Positions 24,304 to 32,898 of a stretch of 34,575 nucleotides of DNA are shown here, in pieces. The translations under genes were made by a program, and so were the position numbers. Position 1 is the stretch's first letter. Each line of letters begins with the position of its first letter. This stretch comes from Bacteroidaceae bacterium. Its GTDB lineage: Bacteria; Bacteroidota; Bacteroidia; Bacteroidales; Bacteroidaceae. The notes beneath the pieces were generated by a model. It had not been told where the DNA came from. It worked only from the letters and a program-made list of their open reading frames with translations, and ran no database searches. Where the stretch lies: NCBI GenBank assembly GCA_017617315.1, contig JAFZWM010000036.1, positions 1-34,575 of the forward strand, in the 5' to 3' direction.

Positions 24304-26376
24304 ATGGCACATAATATGTTTGAAGAGTTGCAAGAAAAGAAGCAAAAGCTTATTGCCCTTGCAAACAAAGCCGCTGATTTTGGGTGGATTCCCAAAAGCA
24401 AAAACAATAGTAACGAGAAATCTAACGATGCTATTTCATTAGAAGAAATAAAAGATAAGCTCAATAAAGATACTCTTACTATCGGTGTTATCGGACAGAT
24501 GAAATGCGGCAAGTCTACATTTCTGAACTCTTTTGTGTTCGGGGATGATGTCTTGCCGGCAGCAACAACACCCATGACTGCTGCATTATCAGTCATAACT
24601 TACGGCGAGAAGGAACGTGTGGTGGCAGAATTCTACACAAAAGATGAATGGGCTGAGCAGAAAATGCAAGCAAACAGAGATGAGAATGATGCAGCAAACA
24701 GCCTTGACGAATCAAAAATCAAGGCTGCAAAGGAACTTGTAGAAAAGGCTGCAAAACTTGGTTCTTCGCTTGAAAACTATCTTGGCAAGACTCAAGAAGA
24801 CTGTTTTGCCAACCTAGTAGAGTATGTTGGAGCAGACGGAAAATTTGTTTCAATCACAAAGTCCGTTACAATCTATTACCCAAAGGACTACCTGAAAGGT
24901 GTTGAAATTGTAGATACTCCCGGATTTAACGATCCTATCGTGTCGCGAGAGGAAAGAACCAAAGGATTCCTCAAAAAAGCTGATGTTGTAATAATGATGC
25001 TATATGCAGGACGTCCTTTTGATGCAACCGACAGAGACATAATATTCAAGAATGTACGTCAATGCGGCATTGGCAAAGTTTTGGTCGGAATCAACAAATA
25101 CGATATTCCATATTGCAATGAGACTAACCCGGAAGATGAGAATCAGATTAAGGACTATGTAAAGTCTGAAATCAGAAAAGCATGTCGCGAATGCAATGAT
25201 AATTCTCTTGTTGAGATTCTTAATGATGTAGAGCCTATTTCACTTTCTGCAGAGATGGCTTTGCTGTCGCAGCTTCCAATGTCTAAGATAACATCGTCAG
25301 ATGCCTTGAACTTTGCATACAAGCGTCATTGTTCTAATTTCGGAATAAGCACTCAAAATGAGTTGCACCAGTGGAGTCATATTGATGATTTTGTTACAGC
25401 GGTAAAAAATATGGTTGAGAATGAGAAAAATAAAATTCTCTTCACAAAACCATTAAACGCAATTATAGCTGCTGGCGACAAGATTAAAGCCGACAATGAC
25501 AACGAGTTAAACATTATAAACCGCAAGATTGAGCTACTAATGATGCCAGACTCAGACATTGATGAGAAAGAAGAGAATCTTGCAAAGGCAAATAAGCGAT
25601 TGTCAAAAAAAATCAATTTTCTTGGAGAAGATCTCGATGCAGATATTCAGAATATTGTACGCAAAGGGAAAAACGAGCTTGAGGACATCGTTGATTCTTC
25701 ATGCAAACGTATGAAGAAGATTATCTACAACGACTGGAGTCGCATGAAAAGTTTCGAGAGTGTAAGACCAAGCCTTGATGCAGAAAAACAATCACTTTAT
25801 ACCCGAAAATTAAAAAGGGCTACAGAAAATCTTGCAGATGAGGGCAAGAGAAAAATCCAACAAAGCATTGAAACTTTCTTCTCAGATGCAGAAGATCTTA
25901 TGATGCGTTATCTTTCAGATTTCGATTCTAAAGATTTTATCAAATCAACCAAAAATCAGATTCTGATGGACATGGAATCAACCGACCTATTTTCAAATGA
26001 TTCTAATTTTGATTCTCTTAATGGAGACTCATGGGCATGGGGCTTGCTCGGGGTAGCAGGAAATCTTCTTACCCATGGAGATAAAGTGGTGAATATTGAA
26101 GATGCTATTAATTCGATAAATAAGAATTTCGACCCACAGCCTTTTCTTAATCATGCCTTTAAAAGAAAAGATTCTGTAATTGAATTTGTTCGTTCAAAAT
26201 TCATATCAGATCTTATTGAACCTTTGCAAGAACAAATTCAAGAAATCCGAGCAAAAAAAAATGATAAAGAGAAGGAACTCGAAAATGCTCAAAGCAACAG
26301 AAAGGCATTAGAACAGAAGAAGATTTCTATAGCATCACAATTAGCTGAAATAAGTAAGATTAAAGAGATTCTATAA
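24304..26376 (+). CDS. Dynamin-like GTPase 3, soluble
   Basis: A 690-residue dynamin-family GTPase with G1 GQMKCGKST (64-72), G2 threonines in ATTPMTA, G3 DTPG (204-207) and G4 NKYD (264-267). A ~50-residue helical insert (KMQANRDENDAANSLDESKIKAAKELV) lies between G2 and G3. After the G domain come long helices, an amphipathic WGLLGVAGNLL segment near 580 that might touch the membrane, and a coiled coil at 640-690 (QEQIQEIRAKKNDKEKELE). There is no classical membrane helix. It belongs to a different subfamily than GTPases 1 and 2, judging by the G1 wording. Two bases separate it from gene 2. It may be the partner that assembles with the anchored proteins. Confidence 0.85.
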   Translation: MAHNMFEELQEKKQKLIALANKAADFGWIPKSKNNSNEKSNDAISLEEIKDKLNKDTLTIGVIGQMKCGKSTFLNSFVFGDDVLPAATTPMTAALSVITYGEKERVVAEFYTKDEWAEQKMQANRDENDAANSLDESKIKAAKELVEKAAKLGSSLENYLGKTQEDCFANLVEYVGADGKFVSITKSVTIYYPKDYLKGVEIVDTPGFNDPIVSREERTKGFLKKADVVIMMLYAGRPFDATDRDIIFKNVRQCGIGKVLVGINKYDIPYCNETNPEDENQIKDYVKSEIRKACRECNDNSLVEILNDVEPISLSAEMALLSQLPMSKITSSDALNFAYKRHCSNFGISTQNELHQWSHIDDFVTAVKNMVENEKNKILFTKPLNAIIAAGDKIKADNDNELNIINRKIELLMMPDSDIDEKEENLAKANKRLSKKINFLGEDLDADIQNIVRKGKNELEDIVDSSCKRMKKIIYNDWSRMKSFESVRPSLDAEKQSLYTRKLKRATENLADEGKRKIQQSIETFFSDAEDLMMRYLSDFDSKDFIKSTKNQILMDMESTDLFSNDSNFDSLNGDSWAWGLLGVAGNLLTHGDKVVNIEDAINSINKNFDPQPFLNHAFKRKDSVIEFVRSKFISDLIEPLQEQIQEIRAKKNDKEKELENAQSNRKALEQKKISIASQLAEISKIKEIL

Positions 26377-26390
26377 ATTCAGAACATAGA

Positions 26391-26798
26391 ATGCAAACAT
26401 CAGCCCTTGAATTCAGCCACAATGCCAGAGCTGTTTATACGGCTATACGGCATTTGTTTGACATGAAGCGCACAAAGTTTTCGAGCGTTAAGTTCAACGA
26501 CGACCTATTGTTTGTTGAAGCCCGGCATGGTGCATGGATTTCGCCTTTCTCTGAAAACGTGAAGATAAAGGTTGTTGCAACCAACACTAATGCGTGCAAG
26601 GTGGTGGTGGAGTCATCATCGCGCTCCTTTCTTAACCTGCTTAACTTTGGAGCAAACAAGGGCAATGTTTCAGACCTTGGCGACTATATCAACAACGAGG
26701 TATACAAACTATGTCAGCCCGGAGAGATTCCGATGACAAAACAGAACGACGACCATTCTGCCATAAGGATTGTGCCTCCAGATATTAAGTTCAAGTAA
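26391..26798 (+). CDS. Small protein of unknown family, last gene of the dynamin operon
   Basis: A 135-residue protein without a signal peptide or membrane segment. The pattern VYTAIRHLF ... FSSVKFNDDLLFVEARHGAW ... VKIKVVATNTNACKVVVESSS ... LGDYINNEVYKL reads as helix, strands, and helix, a compact alpha/beta domain like those of small envelope-stress or lipid-binding proteins. That likeness is vague, and I assign no function. It begins 15 bases after GTPase 3 and ends before the shared terminator, so it is in the same transcript. Confidence 0.7.
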   Translation: MQTSALEFSHNARAVYTAIRHLFDMKRTKFSSVKFNDDLLFVEARHGAWISPFSENVKIKVVATNTNACKVVVESSSRSFLNLLNFGANKGNVSDLGDYINNEVYKLCQPGEIPMTKQNDDHSAIRIVPPDIKFK

Positions 26799-26808
26799 TC
26801 CAAGAAAG

Positions 26809-26856
26809 AAAAAAGCAATTCGGAACATAAGTGTTTCCGAATTGCTTTTTCTTTTT
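26809..26856. terminator. Bidirectional terminator between the dynamin operon and the transporter gene
   Basis: AAGCAATTCGGAA (26813-26825) pairs with TTCCGAATTGCTT (26835-26847); a T-run follows on the plus strand and A-rich bases precede it, giving T's on the minus strand as well. It lies between convergent genes. Confidence 0.8.
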
Positions 26857-26857
26857 A

Positions 26858-28246
26858 CTAATACAGCCCAAAACAGCCGAGCAGAAGCACAATAAGCATT
26901 ATTGGGACAACGTATTTGAGCATTACGACATAGAGCGTCTTGCGGCGGAATTTGTAGCCGTTAAGGCGCATCTCGCCAACAAGCAGGTTTGGCTTCACCA
27001 CCCAGCCTATAAGCACGCATGTACAAATGGCAAGGAATGGCATAAGGATGTTGTTACTAACATAGTCGAAAATGTCGAGAATCTGCCCTTTCGTGCCGTT
27101 TGGCAGTATGTACACGAAATACCAGTCGTTATAGCCCTTGCAAACGACAAACGAGAGCACCATGCCTATGCCGCCTATCAGACAGACAGATTTAGTTCTG
27201 CTCCATCCAAAACGGTCAATCAGACTTGCGACACATGCCTCGAGAATGGAAACGGCACTCGTTACGGCCGCAAAAAGCACCATCACGAAGAATGCCGCGC
27301 CCAAGATTGAACCGAATACACCAAGCGAATGGAATACCTTTGGAAGAATAACGAACATCAGTCCCGGTCCTGCCGACATTCCGTCGGCTCCCATAAACAC
27401 ATAGACTGCCGGAATAACCATCAGACCGGCAAGAACGGCTATAATCGTGTCAAAAATCTCAATTCGGTCTACCGCCTTGCCAAGGTTTACATCGCGGCGC
27501 ATATACGAGCCGTAAGCCACCATAATGCCCATGGCTATGGAGAGCGAATAGAACAACTGTCCTGTGGCATCGAGAACAATCATGAGGAAGCGTTTGAACG
27601 TAACGCCTTCGAAATTAGGGACGAGATAGATTATAGCTCCGTCTATTCCCGTGCGGGTAACGCCGTTGGCATCGGTATGCGATATCGTGAGCGAATAAAG
27701 GCAGATGAACAGCACGAGGATTATGAGCAACGGCATTATTATGCGCGAGAACTTCTCGATACCCTTCTCCACTCCGCGATAAACAATGGTGAAACAAAGC
27801 GACGCAAAGACTATAGTATACAAGAGCGGAGACCATTGCCCGCTTATGAAACTGTCGAAAGCTCCGTCAGAAACGACCTCCTTGCTATTGAACGAGACAT
27901 AAGTGCACATGTATTTCAGAACCCATCCGCCAATAACGCAATAATAGGGATAGATTATAAACGGAACAACAAACGACAGATAGCCGATGAAGCTCCACCG
28001 TTTGTTGAAAAACTTGTAGGCTGTGAGAGGTCCTTGCTGAGACCTTCGGCCGATAGCCACCTCGGTTATCAGAAGCGTGAAGCCGAACGTTATGGCAAGA
28101 ACGATGTAAGTTAGAAGGAATATTCCGCCGCCGTCCCGGGCTGCAAGATACGGAAATCGCCATATATTTCCGAGACCGACGGCGCTACCTGCCGCAGCAA
28201 GAACAAAACCTAAAGAACCACTAAATGAGTTTCTATTTTCTTTCAT
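26858..28246 (-). CDS. Sodium-dependent neurotransmitter:sodium symporter (NSS) family transporter
   Basis: A 462-residue inner-membrane protein with about 11-12 membrane segments. The start reads SLGFVLAAAGSAVGLGNIWRFPYLAARDGGG, the diagnostic first membrane segment of the NSS/SNF family, whose unwound GLGN region binds Na+ and the substrate. Bacterial members such as LeuT carry amino acids with Na+. The exact substrate cannot be read from the sequence. The gene is on its own transcript downstream of lpxB, with a separate -7 box. Confidence 0.92.
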   Translation of the reverse strand: MKENRNSFSGSLGFVLAAAGSAVGLGNIWRFPYLAARDGGGIFLLTYIVLAITFGFTLLITEVAIGRRSQQGPLTAYKFFNKRWSFIGYLSFVVPFIIYPYYCVIGGWVLKYMCTYVSFNSKEVVSDGAFDSFISGQWSPLLYTIVFASLCFTIVYRGVEKGIEKFSRIIMPLLIILVLFICLYSLTISHTDANGVTRTGIDGAIIYLVPNFEGVTFKRFLMIVLDATGQLFYSLSIAMGIMVAYGSYMRRDVNLGKAVDRIEIFDTIIAVLAGLMVIPAVYVFMGADGMSAGPGLMFVILPKVFHSLGVFGSILGAAFFVMVLFAAVTSAVSILEACVASLIDRFGWSRTKSVCLIGGIGMVLSFVVCKGYNDWYFVYILPNGTKGQILDIFDYVSNNILMPFLAICTCVLIGWVVKPNLLVGEMRLNGYKFRRKTLYVVMLKYVVPIMLIVLLLGCFGLY

Positions 28247-28273
28247 TTATTAACTTAAATGTATTTCTTGCTG

Positions 28274-28281
28274 CAAAATTA
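28274..28281 (-). promoter_or_regulatory. Candidate -7 box (TAATTTTG) for the transporter gene
   Basis: TAATTTTG on the minus strand 27 bases before the ATG matches TAnnTTTG. The nearest TTTG upstream is 24 bases away, rather than about 20. Confidence 0.4.
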
Positions 28282-28311
28282 TAAAAAAAACAGACTATTC
28301 CATTACAAAAA

Positions 28312-29448
28312 TCAACTTAAAGATTCAATTATGAGGTTTGCTGCATGTTCGGGCGCGCCAGTTTCGCCAAGTTTCTGCTTCAGTTCGGCATACGAAGCAA
28401 GCATTTCGTCGCGCGCTTCTCCGCCCTTCAGCACCTTCAGGAGTTCGGCCCGGGCAGCCTCAACGGTCATGCCGTCGGCAATGAGTTCCTTAACGCCCTC
28501 GCGACCGAGAACAAGGTTCACGAGCGACACATAAGGAATCTTGAGGAAGAAGCGGCGCAGGAAGCTGTAAACCTTTCCGAACGGCAGATAGTAGCAAACC
28601 ACCTGAGGGACGCCGAAGAGAGCCGTCTCGAGGGTTGCCGTGCCCGATGTTACGAGCGCAGCCTCGGCCTGCATCAGAAGACGATAGGTTACGTTTGGCA
28701 GAACCTTTACACCAGTTCCCGAAAGATATTTGTCGTAGAGGGCCATGTCGATGCTCGGCGCACCAGCCACAACAACCTGATATCTGCCCATAAGCGGACG
28801 GACGGCCTCGACCATCAGCGGAAGGTTGTCGGCAATCTCCTGTTTACGGCTTCCTGAAAGAAGGGCGATAATCGGCTTTCCTTCGAGATGCGTTCGGGTT
28901 GTGAAGCCGGCAAAGTTCTCGTTGTGCTCGCTTTTGAACTTCTCAACCTCGTCGAGCGTAGGGTTGCCAACATACTTTATCGGGTAGCTATGCTTCTTCT
29001 CGAAGAAATCGACCTCGAAAGGAAGAATAGAGAACAGCTTGTCGACATCGCGCTTTATGTTCTTGATGCGATACTCCTTCCACGCCCAGATCTTAGGGGC
29101 GATGTAGTAGTAAACCGGAATGTCGGTTTTGGCATGAATGAACTTTGCAATATCGAGATTGAAACCCGGATAATCTACCAGAATAAGCACATCGGGCTTC
29201 CAGCTTACAATATCATTCTTGCACATCTTCATGTTGCCGAGAATGGTGCGAAGGTGCATCAGCACGGGAATGAAGCCCATGTATGCAAGTTCCTTGTAAT
29301 GCTTCACCATTGTTCCGCCAACCGCCTTCATGTTGTCGCCGCCAAAGAAGCGGAATTCTGCCTCGGCATCGTGTTGCTTTATCGCCTTCATAAGGTTCGA
29401 GGCATGAAGGTCGCCACTCGCCTCGCCTACCACAAAGTAATATTTCAT
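28312..29448 (-). CDS. lpxB: Lipid-A-disaccharide synthase LpxB
   Basis: A 378-residue glycosyltransferase, close to the usual ~380. It starts MKYYFVVGEASGDLHASNLM, the LpxB signature, and contains FFGGDNM, YYIAPKIWAWKEYRIKNI and the C-terminal TSGTATLETALFGVPQVVCY region that binds UDP-sugar. It joins UDP-diacylglucosamine and lipid X to lipid A disaccharide at the cytoplasmic face of the inner membrane, an essential step of lipid A synthesis. The start at 29448 forms an ATGA overlap with the stop of surE; an earlier ATG at 29541 would lie inside surE. The two genes are therefore co-translated. Confidence 0.95.
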   Translation of the reverse strand: MKYYFVVGEASGDLHASNLMKAIKQHDAEAEFRFFGGDNMKAVGGTMVKHYKELAYMGFIPVLMHLRTILGNMKMCKNDIVSWKPDVLILVDYPGFNLDIAKFIHAKTDIPVYYYIAPKIWAWKEYRIKNIKRDVDKLFSILPFEVDFFEKKHSYPIKYVGNPTLDEVEKFKSEHNENFAGFTTRTHLEGKPIIALLSGSRKQEIADNLPLMVEAVRPLMGRYQVVVAGAPSIDMALYDKYLSGTGVKVLPNVTYRLLMQAEAALVTSGTATLETALFGVPQVVCYYLPFGKVYSFLRRFFLKIPYVSLVNLVLGREGVKELIADGMTVEAARAELLKVLKGGEARDEMLASYAELKQKLGETGAPEHAANLIIESLS

Positions 29449-30206
29449 AGATTCCAGTTTTTCATTTCGTCGAGAAGCGAATAGCTCGTCGCGTCTACCG
29501 TTGTTGGAGTGATGGCCACATAGCCGTTTGCCAAAGCCCATCCGTCAGTTCCCTCTTCGAGTTCGCGGTCGGTCATCTCGCCCGTGAGCCAGTAAACCTG
29601 TCCGCCACGCGGATGCTCCATCTTTACCCACTCCTTTGTCCATTGTGCATTCATCTGACGGCATATCTTTATGCCCTTGTACGATTCTCCCTTCGGGAAA
29701 TTAACGTTCAGACAAGTGTTTCGCGGCAAGCCCTTCTCGAGCACGGCAGAAACGATTTTGCGCACATAGTCGCGCATCGGCTCAAAGTCGGCATCGGCGC
29801 TATAGTCGTCGAGCGAGAAACCTATGCTCGGTATACCCTTCATGCAACCTTCCTTGGCAATTCCCATCGTGCCGGAATAATGAACATTTATCGATGAGTT
29901 GTCACCGTGGTTTATTCCGCCCACAACGAGGTCGGGAACGCGGTCGGTAAGTTCCTGCAAGCCGAATTTGACGCAATCAACTGGCGTTCCGGTAAATCCG
30001 TATATTGCCAGTCCCGGCTTCTGCGTAATGAGCTTGCACGTCGCTGATGCTGTGACATTTATGGAACAAGATGCGCCGCTGCGCGGTCCGTTTGGTGCTA
30101 CGACCAGTATTTCGCCCAATCCCTGGAGCATCGAAATAAGCGTGTTTATGCCTTTTGCATTCACTCCGTCATCGTTCGAAACAAAAATAAGTGGTAATTT
30201 TGTCAT
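29445..30206 (-). CDS. surE: 5'-nucleotidase / phosphatase SurE
   Basis: A 253-residue SurE. SNDDG at residues 10-14 supplies the metal-binding acidic residues, followed by VVAPNGPRSGASCSI and GGINHGDNSSINVHYSGT (metal and phosphate site), all classic for the family. SurE removes phosphate from nucleoside monophosphates. The pairing with lpxB by an ATGA overlap is common in Bacteroidales. The upstream gene is divergent parA, so the two share a 196-base control region. Length agrees with the family (about 250). Confidence 0.95.
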   Translation of the reverse strand: MTKLPLIFVSNDDGVNAKGINTLISMLQGLGEILVVAPNGPRSGASCSINVTASATCKLITQKPGLAIYGFTGTPVDCVKFGLQELTDRVPDLVVGGINHGDNSSINVHYSGTMGIAKEGCMKGIPSIGFSLDDYSADADFEPMRDYVRKIVSAVLEKGLPRNTCLNVNFPKGESYKGIKICRQMNAQWTKEWVKMEHPRGGQVYWLTGEMTDRELEEGTDGWALANGYVAITPTTVDATSYSLLDEMKNWNL

Positions 30207-30229
30207 TCTTTCTATTAATTTTTTAAAGA

Positions 30230-30237
30230 CAAAATTA
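30230..30237 (-). promoter_or_regulatory. Candidate -7 box (TAATTTTG) for surE-lpxB
   Basis: TAATTTTG on the minus strand 23 bases before the surE ATG matches TAnnTTTG; there is no clear -33 box. Confidence 0.4.
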
Positions 30238-30250
30238 AAAAAAAATAAAT

Positions 30251-30288
30251 ATTTATGAGTATCTTTGCGAAATTAAATGCTCATAAAT
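30251..30288 (+). promoter_or_regulatory. parA control region: inverted repeat around a -7 box
   Basis: ATTTATGAG (30251-30259) and CTCATAAAT (30280-30288) are perfect 9-base inverted arms around TATCTTTG (30260-30267), an exact -7 box pointing at parA. The arms flank the -7 box and the likely start site, which fits a repressor operator; ParA proteins often repress their own operon. Two DnaA-box-like 9-mers, TTTTCAACA (30294-30302) and TTATCAACA (30314-30322), lie between it and parA. Confidence 0.5.
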
Positions 30289-30402
30289 GAGAGTTTTCAA
30301 CAATTAACATAAGTTATCAACAATTTGTTAAATAACTTTATTTGCGGAAGATTCAAATTGAAGAAATTGCTTAAATTCGCACCGTTAAAATATTTTTAAT
30401 GT

Positions 30403-31170
30403 ATGGGAAAAATTATCGCATTGGCAAACCAGAAGGGTGGCGTTGGAAAGACTACCACTTCTATTAACCTTGCTGCTTCTCTTGCTACACTCGAGAAGAA
30501 GGTTCTTGTTATTGATGCCGACCCTCAGGCAAATGCATCTTCAGGTTTGGGCGTTGACATTAAGGAGATTGAAACATCTATATATGAGTGCATTATCAAT
30601 CAGGTTGACATTCACGACGCAATCTACACAACCGACATCGAAGGTCTTGACATAGTGCCTTCGCACATCGACCTTGTGGGCGCAGAAATCGAGATGCTCA
30701 ACCTCGACAACCGCGAGAAGATTATGAAGAATCTGCTCGACAGCGTAAAGGACGAGTACGACTTCATCCTTATCGACTGCTCGCCTTCTCTCGGCCTCAT
30801 AACCGTCAATTCGCTTACCGCAGCCAATTCGGTAATTATTCCGGTTCAATGCGAATACTTCGCCCTCGAGGGAATCAGCAAGCTGCTCAACACAATCAAG
30901 ATTATAAAGAGCAAGCTCAACCCGTCGCTCGAGATTGAAGGCTTCCTGCTAACGATGTACGACTCTCGCCTCCGTCTGGCAAACCAGATATACGAGGAGG
31001 TTAAGCGCCATTTCCAAGAGCTTGTGTTCAAGACAGTTATCCAGCGCAACGTCAAGTTGAGCGAGGCTCCGAGCCACGGAATTCCTGTAATCCTTTACGA
31101 TGCCGACTCGGCAGGCGCAAAGAGCCATCTTCAGTTGGCACAAGAAATAATTCAGAAGAATAACAAGTAA
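30403..31170 (+). CDS. parA: Chromosome-partition ATPase ParA (Soj)
   Basis: A 255-residue ParA. The deviant Walker A box is KGGVGKTT (residues 11-18), with the signature Lys-11; the Walker B-like stretch is [11 protein letters not shown] (about 122-132) and DADPQANAS stands at 39-47. ParA binds DNA without sequence specificity and moves ParB-parS complexes in the cell. It has no N-terminal helix-turn-helix, so it is the short chromosomal type. parB begins three bases after its stop. No perfect parS palindrome was found by eye in the window. Confidence 0.95.
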   Translation: MGKIIALANQKGGVGKTTTSINLAASLATLEKKVLVIDADPQANASSGLGVDIKEIETSIYECIINQVDIHDAIYTTDIEGLDIVPSHIDLVGAEIEMLNLDNREKIMKNLLDSVKDEYDFILIDCSPSLGLITVNSLTAANSVIIPVQCEYFALEGISKLLNTIKIIKSKLNPSLEIEGFLLTMYDSRLRLANQIYEEVKRHFQELVFKTVIQRNVKLSEAPSHGIPVILYDADSAGAKSHLQLAQEIIQKNNK

Positions 31171-31173
31171 TAT

Positions 31174-32085
31174 ATGGCAGTTCACAAGAAATATCCTGCA
31201 CTTGGCAGAGGTCTTGATGCGCTCATTTCAGAAGAGCCAGTCAAGGCTGAAGGCTCGTCTTCGATAAACGAGATTGAAATAAGCAGCATTCAGGTAAACC
31301 CAGACCAGCCGCGACGTGAGTTCGACGAGACTGCACTTCAGGAGCTGGCAAACTCTATAAGCGAGATTGGCATCGTTACGCCTATCACGCTGCAAAAGCT
31401 GGGCAACGACCGCTACCAGATTATCGCCGGAGAACGCCGTTGGAGAGCTTCGCAGATTGCCGGCAAGACAACCATTCCGGCCTACATCAAGGAAGATGTA
31501 AGCGACAAGTCGGTAATGGAGATGGCTCTGGTCGAGAACATCCAGCGCGAAGACCTTAACCCGATAGAGGTTGCACTCGCCTACCAGAAGATGATTGAGC
31601 AGTACGACATGACTCAAGACCGCCTGAGCGAGCGCGTGGGAAAAAGCCGCCCTGCCATTGCAAACTCCTTGCGACTGCTTAAACTGCCAGCCCCAATACA
31701 GCTCGCGCTTCAGGGCAAGCAGATAACGATGGGCCACGCACGCGCCCTACTCTCGGTTGAAGACCCGAAGAACCAGATAAAGCTCTTTAACGAGTGCATA
31801 ACACACGGCTACTCGGTTCACAAGGTAGAGGAACTGGCAAAGCGACTGAGCGAAGGAGTTGCCGTAAACACCAAAGACGGAAAGAAGATAACTCCGAAAG
31901 GCGCAAAGCTCCCCGAGGAATACAACATTCTGAAGAAGCAGCTGTCTGAATTCTTCAACAGCAAGGTTCAGATGTCGTGCACAGCCAAGGGAAAAGGAAA
32001 AATCAGCATCTCATTCAACAACGAAGAGGATCTGGAACGAATTATGAACATTTTCGATTCACTAAAATCTGAATCAAAACAGTAA
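31174..32085 (+). CDS. parB: Chromosome-partition protein ParB
   Basis: A 303-residue ParB/Spo0J. The N-terminal GRGLDALI (about 10-17) binds ParA; then come the ParB/Srx nuclease-like fold with AGERRWRAS (CTP-binding box), VENIQREDLNPIE and the helix-turn-helix TQDRLSERVGKSRPAIANSLRLLKL that reads parS; the C-terminus is a dimer domain. It is a DNA-sliding clamp at the origin region. It follows parA in the same operon, and the downstream DUF5683 gene starts nine bases after its stop. Confidence 0.95.
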   Translation: MAVHKKYPALGRGLDALISEEPVKAEGSSSINEIEISSIQVNPDQPRREFDETALQELANSISEIGIVTPITLQKLGNDRYQIIAGERRWRASQIAGKTTIPAYIKEDVSDKSVMEMALVENIQREDLNPIEVALAYQKMIEQYDMTQDRLSERVGKSRPAIANSLRLLKLPAPIQLALQGKQITMGHARALLSVEDPKNQIKLFNECITHGYSVHKVEELAKRLSEGVAVNTKDGKKITPKGAKLPEEYNILKKQLSEFFNSKVQMSCTAKGKGKISISFNNEEDLERIMNIFDSLKSESKQ

Positions 32086-32094
32086 AATATCAAG

Positions 32095-32892
32095 GTGTGC
32101 ATTAACATAACCATAAAGCGTACCTTACTTGTCCTGCTCTGTCATCTCGCGATGTGGAGCGGGATATGTGCTTATGCGCAAAACCCAACTTCGGCCGACA
32201 GCCTCGCGGTTCAGAACATCGTCAAAGACTCGGTTCTGACCTCCGCCGAAGAGCAACCTGCCGAGATAGCTGCAATGCCAAAGGCAAGCATGAAAAGGGC
32301 ACGAATAAAGGCCGATTCGCTCATAGCCGACACGGCATCGCTTGTAAAACAGACAAAGAAACTGAAGAAAGACTTCGCGGCAAACTGGCAGCCCAACCCG
32401 AAAAAAGCCCTGTGGATGGCACTCGTCATTCCGGGCGGCGGACAGATTTACAACCGCAAATACTGGAAACTGCCTTTTGTCTACGGCGGATTCATGGGAT
32501 GCGCCTATGCCCTGACGTGGAACAACATGATGTACCGCGACTATACGAAGGCATATGTCGACCTTATCGACGACGACCCGAAGACGCAGAGCTACAAGAA
32601 TCTGCTGTCAACCCGATACAACGACGACAACTACGTTGAGGAAAACAAGACACGACTCGTTGACTTGTTCAAACGCCGCAAGAACTACTTCCGCAGATAC
32701 CGCGACATGAGCATGTTCTGCGTCATCGGAGTATATCTGCTTTCGGTAGTCGATGCCTACGTCGATGCCGAGTTGTCATCTTTCGACATTTCAAAGGACC
32801 TGAGCATGAAGGTGAAGCCTACAGTTTTAGGCAACCATAACGTACCGCTTAAAGGACAGGCGTACGGCGTTCAATGCTCACTAAACTTTTAA
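32095..32892 (+). CDS. DUF5683 exported membrane protein
   Basis: A 265-residue protein starting with GTG. A signal peptide ends near AYAQ (about residue 29), followed by a low-complexity linker (to ~95) and the DUF5683 core KKALWMALVIPGGGQIYNRKYWKLPFVYGGF, which includes the Gly-rich membrane hairpin GGGQIYN-x-KYWK. The rest has two further membrane segments (near 130 and 215). The family is Bacteroidetes-specific and its role is unknown, but it is always seen between parB and a MltD-type transglycosylase, which suggests an envelope function. GTG is chosen because no ATG lies near and the signal peptide starts right there. Confidence 0.8.
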   Translation: MCINITIKRTLLVLLCHLAMWSGICAYAQNPTSADSLAVQNIVKDSVLTSAEEQPAEIAAMPKASMKRARIKADSLIADTASLVKQTKKLKKDFAANWQPNPKKALWMALVIPGGGQIYNRKYWKLPFVYGGFMGCAYALTWNNMMYRDYTKAYVDLIDDDPKTQSYKNLLSTRYNDDNYVEENKTRLVDLFKRRKNYFRRYRDMSMFCVIGVYLLSVVDAYVDAELSSFDISKDLSMKVKPTVLGNHNVPLKGQAYGVQCSLNF

Positions 32893-32898
32893 AAATAT

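Noticed and set aside
30403-32085. Plasmid-borne parAB
   Set aside because: The neighbours (lpxB, surE, mltD, rel) are chromosomal housekeeping genes, and ParA is of the short chromosomal type.
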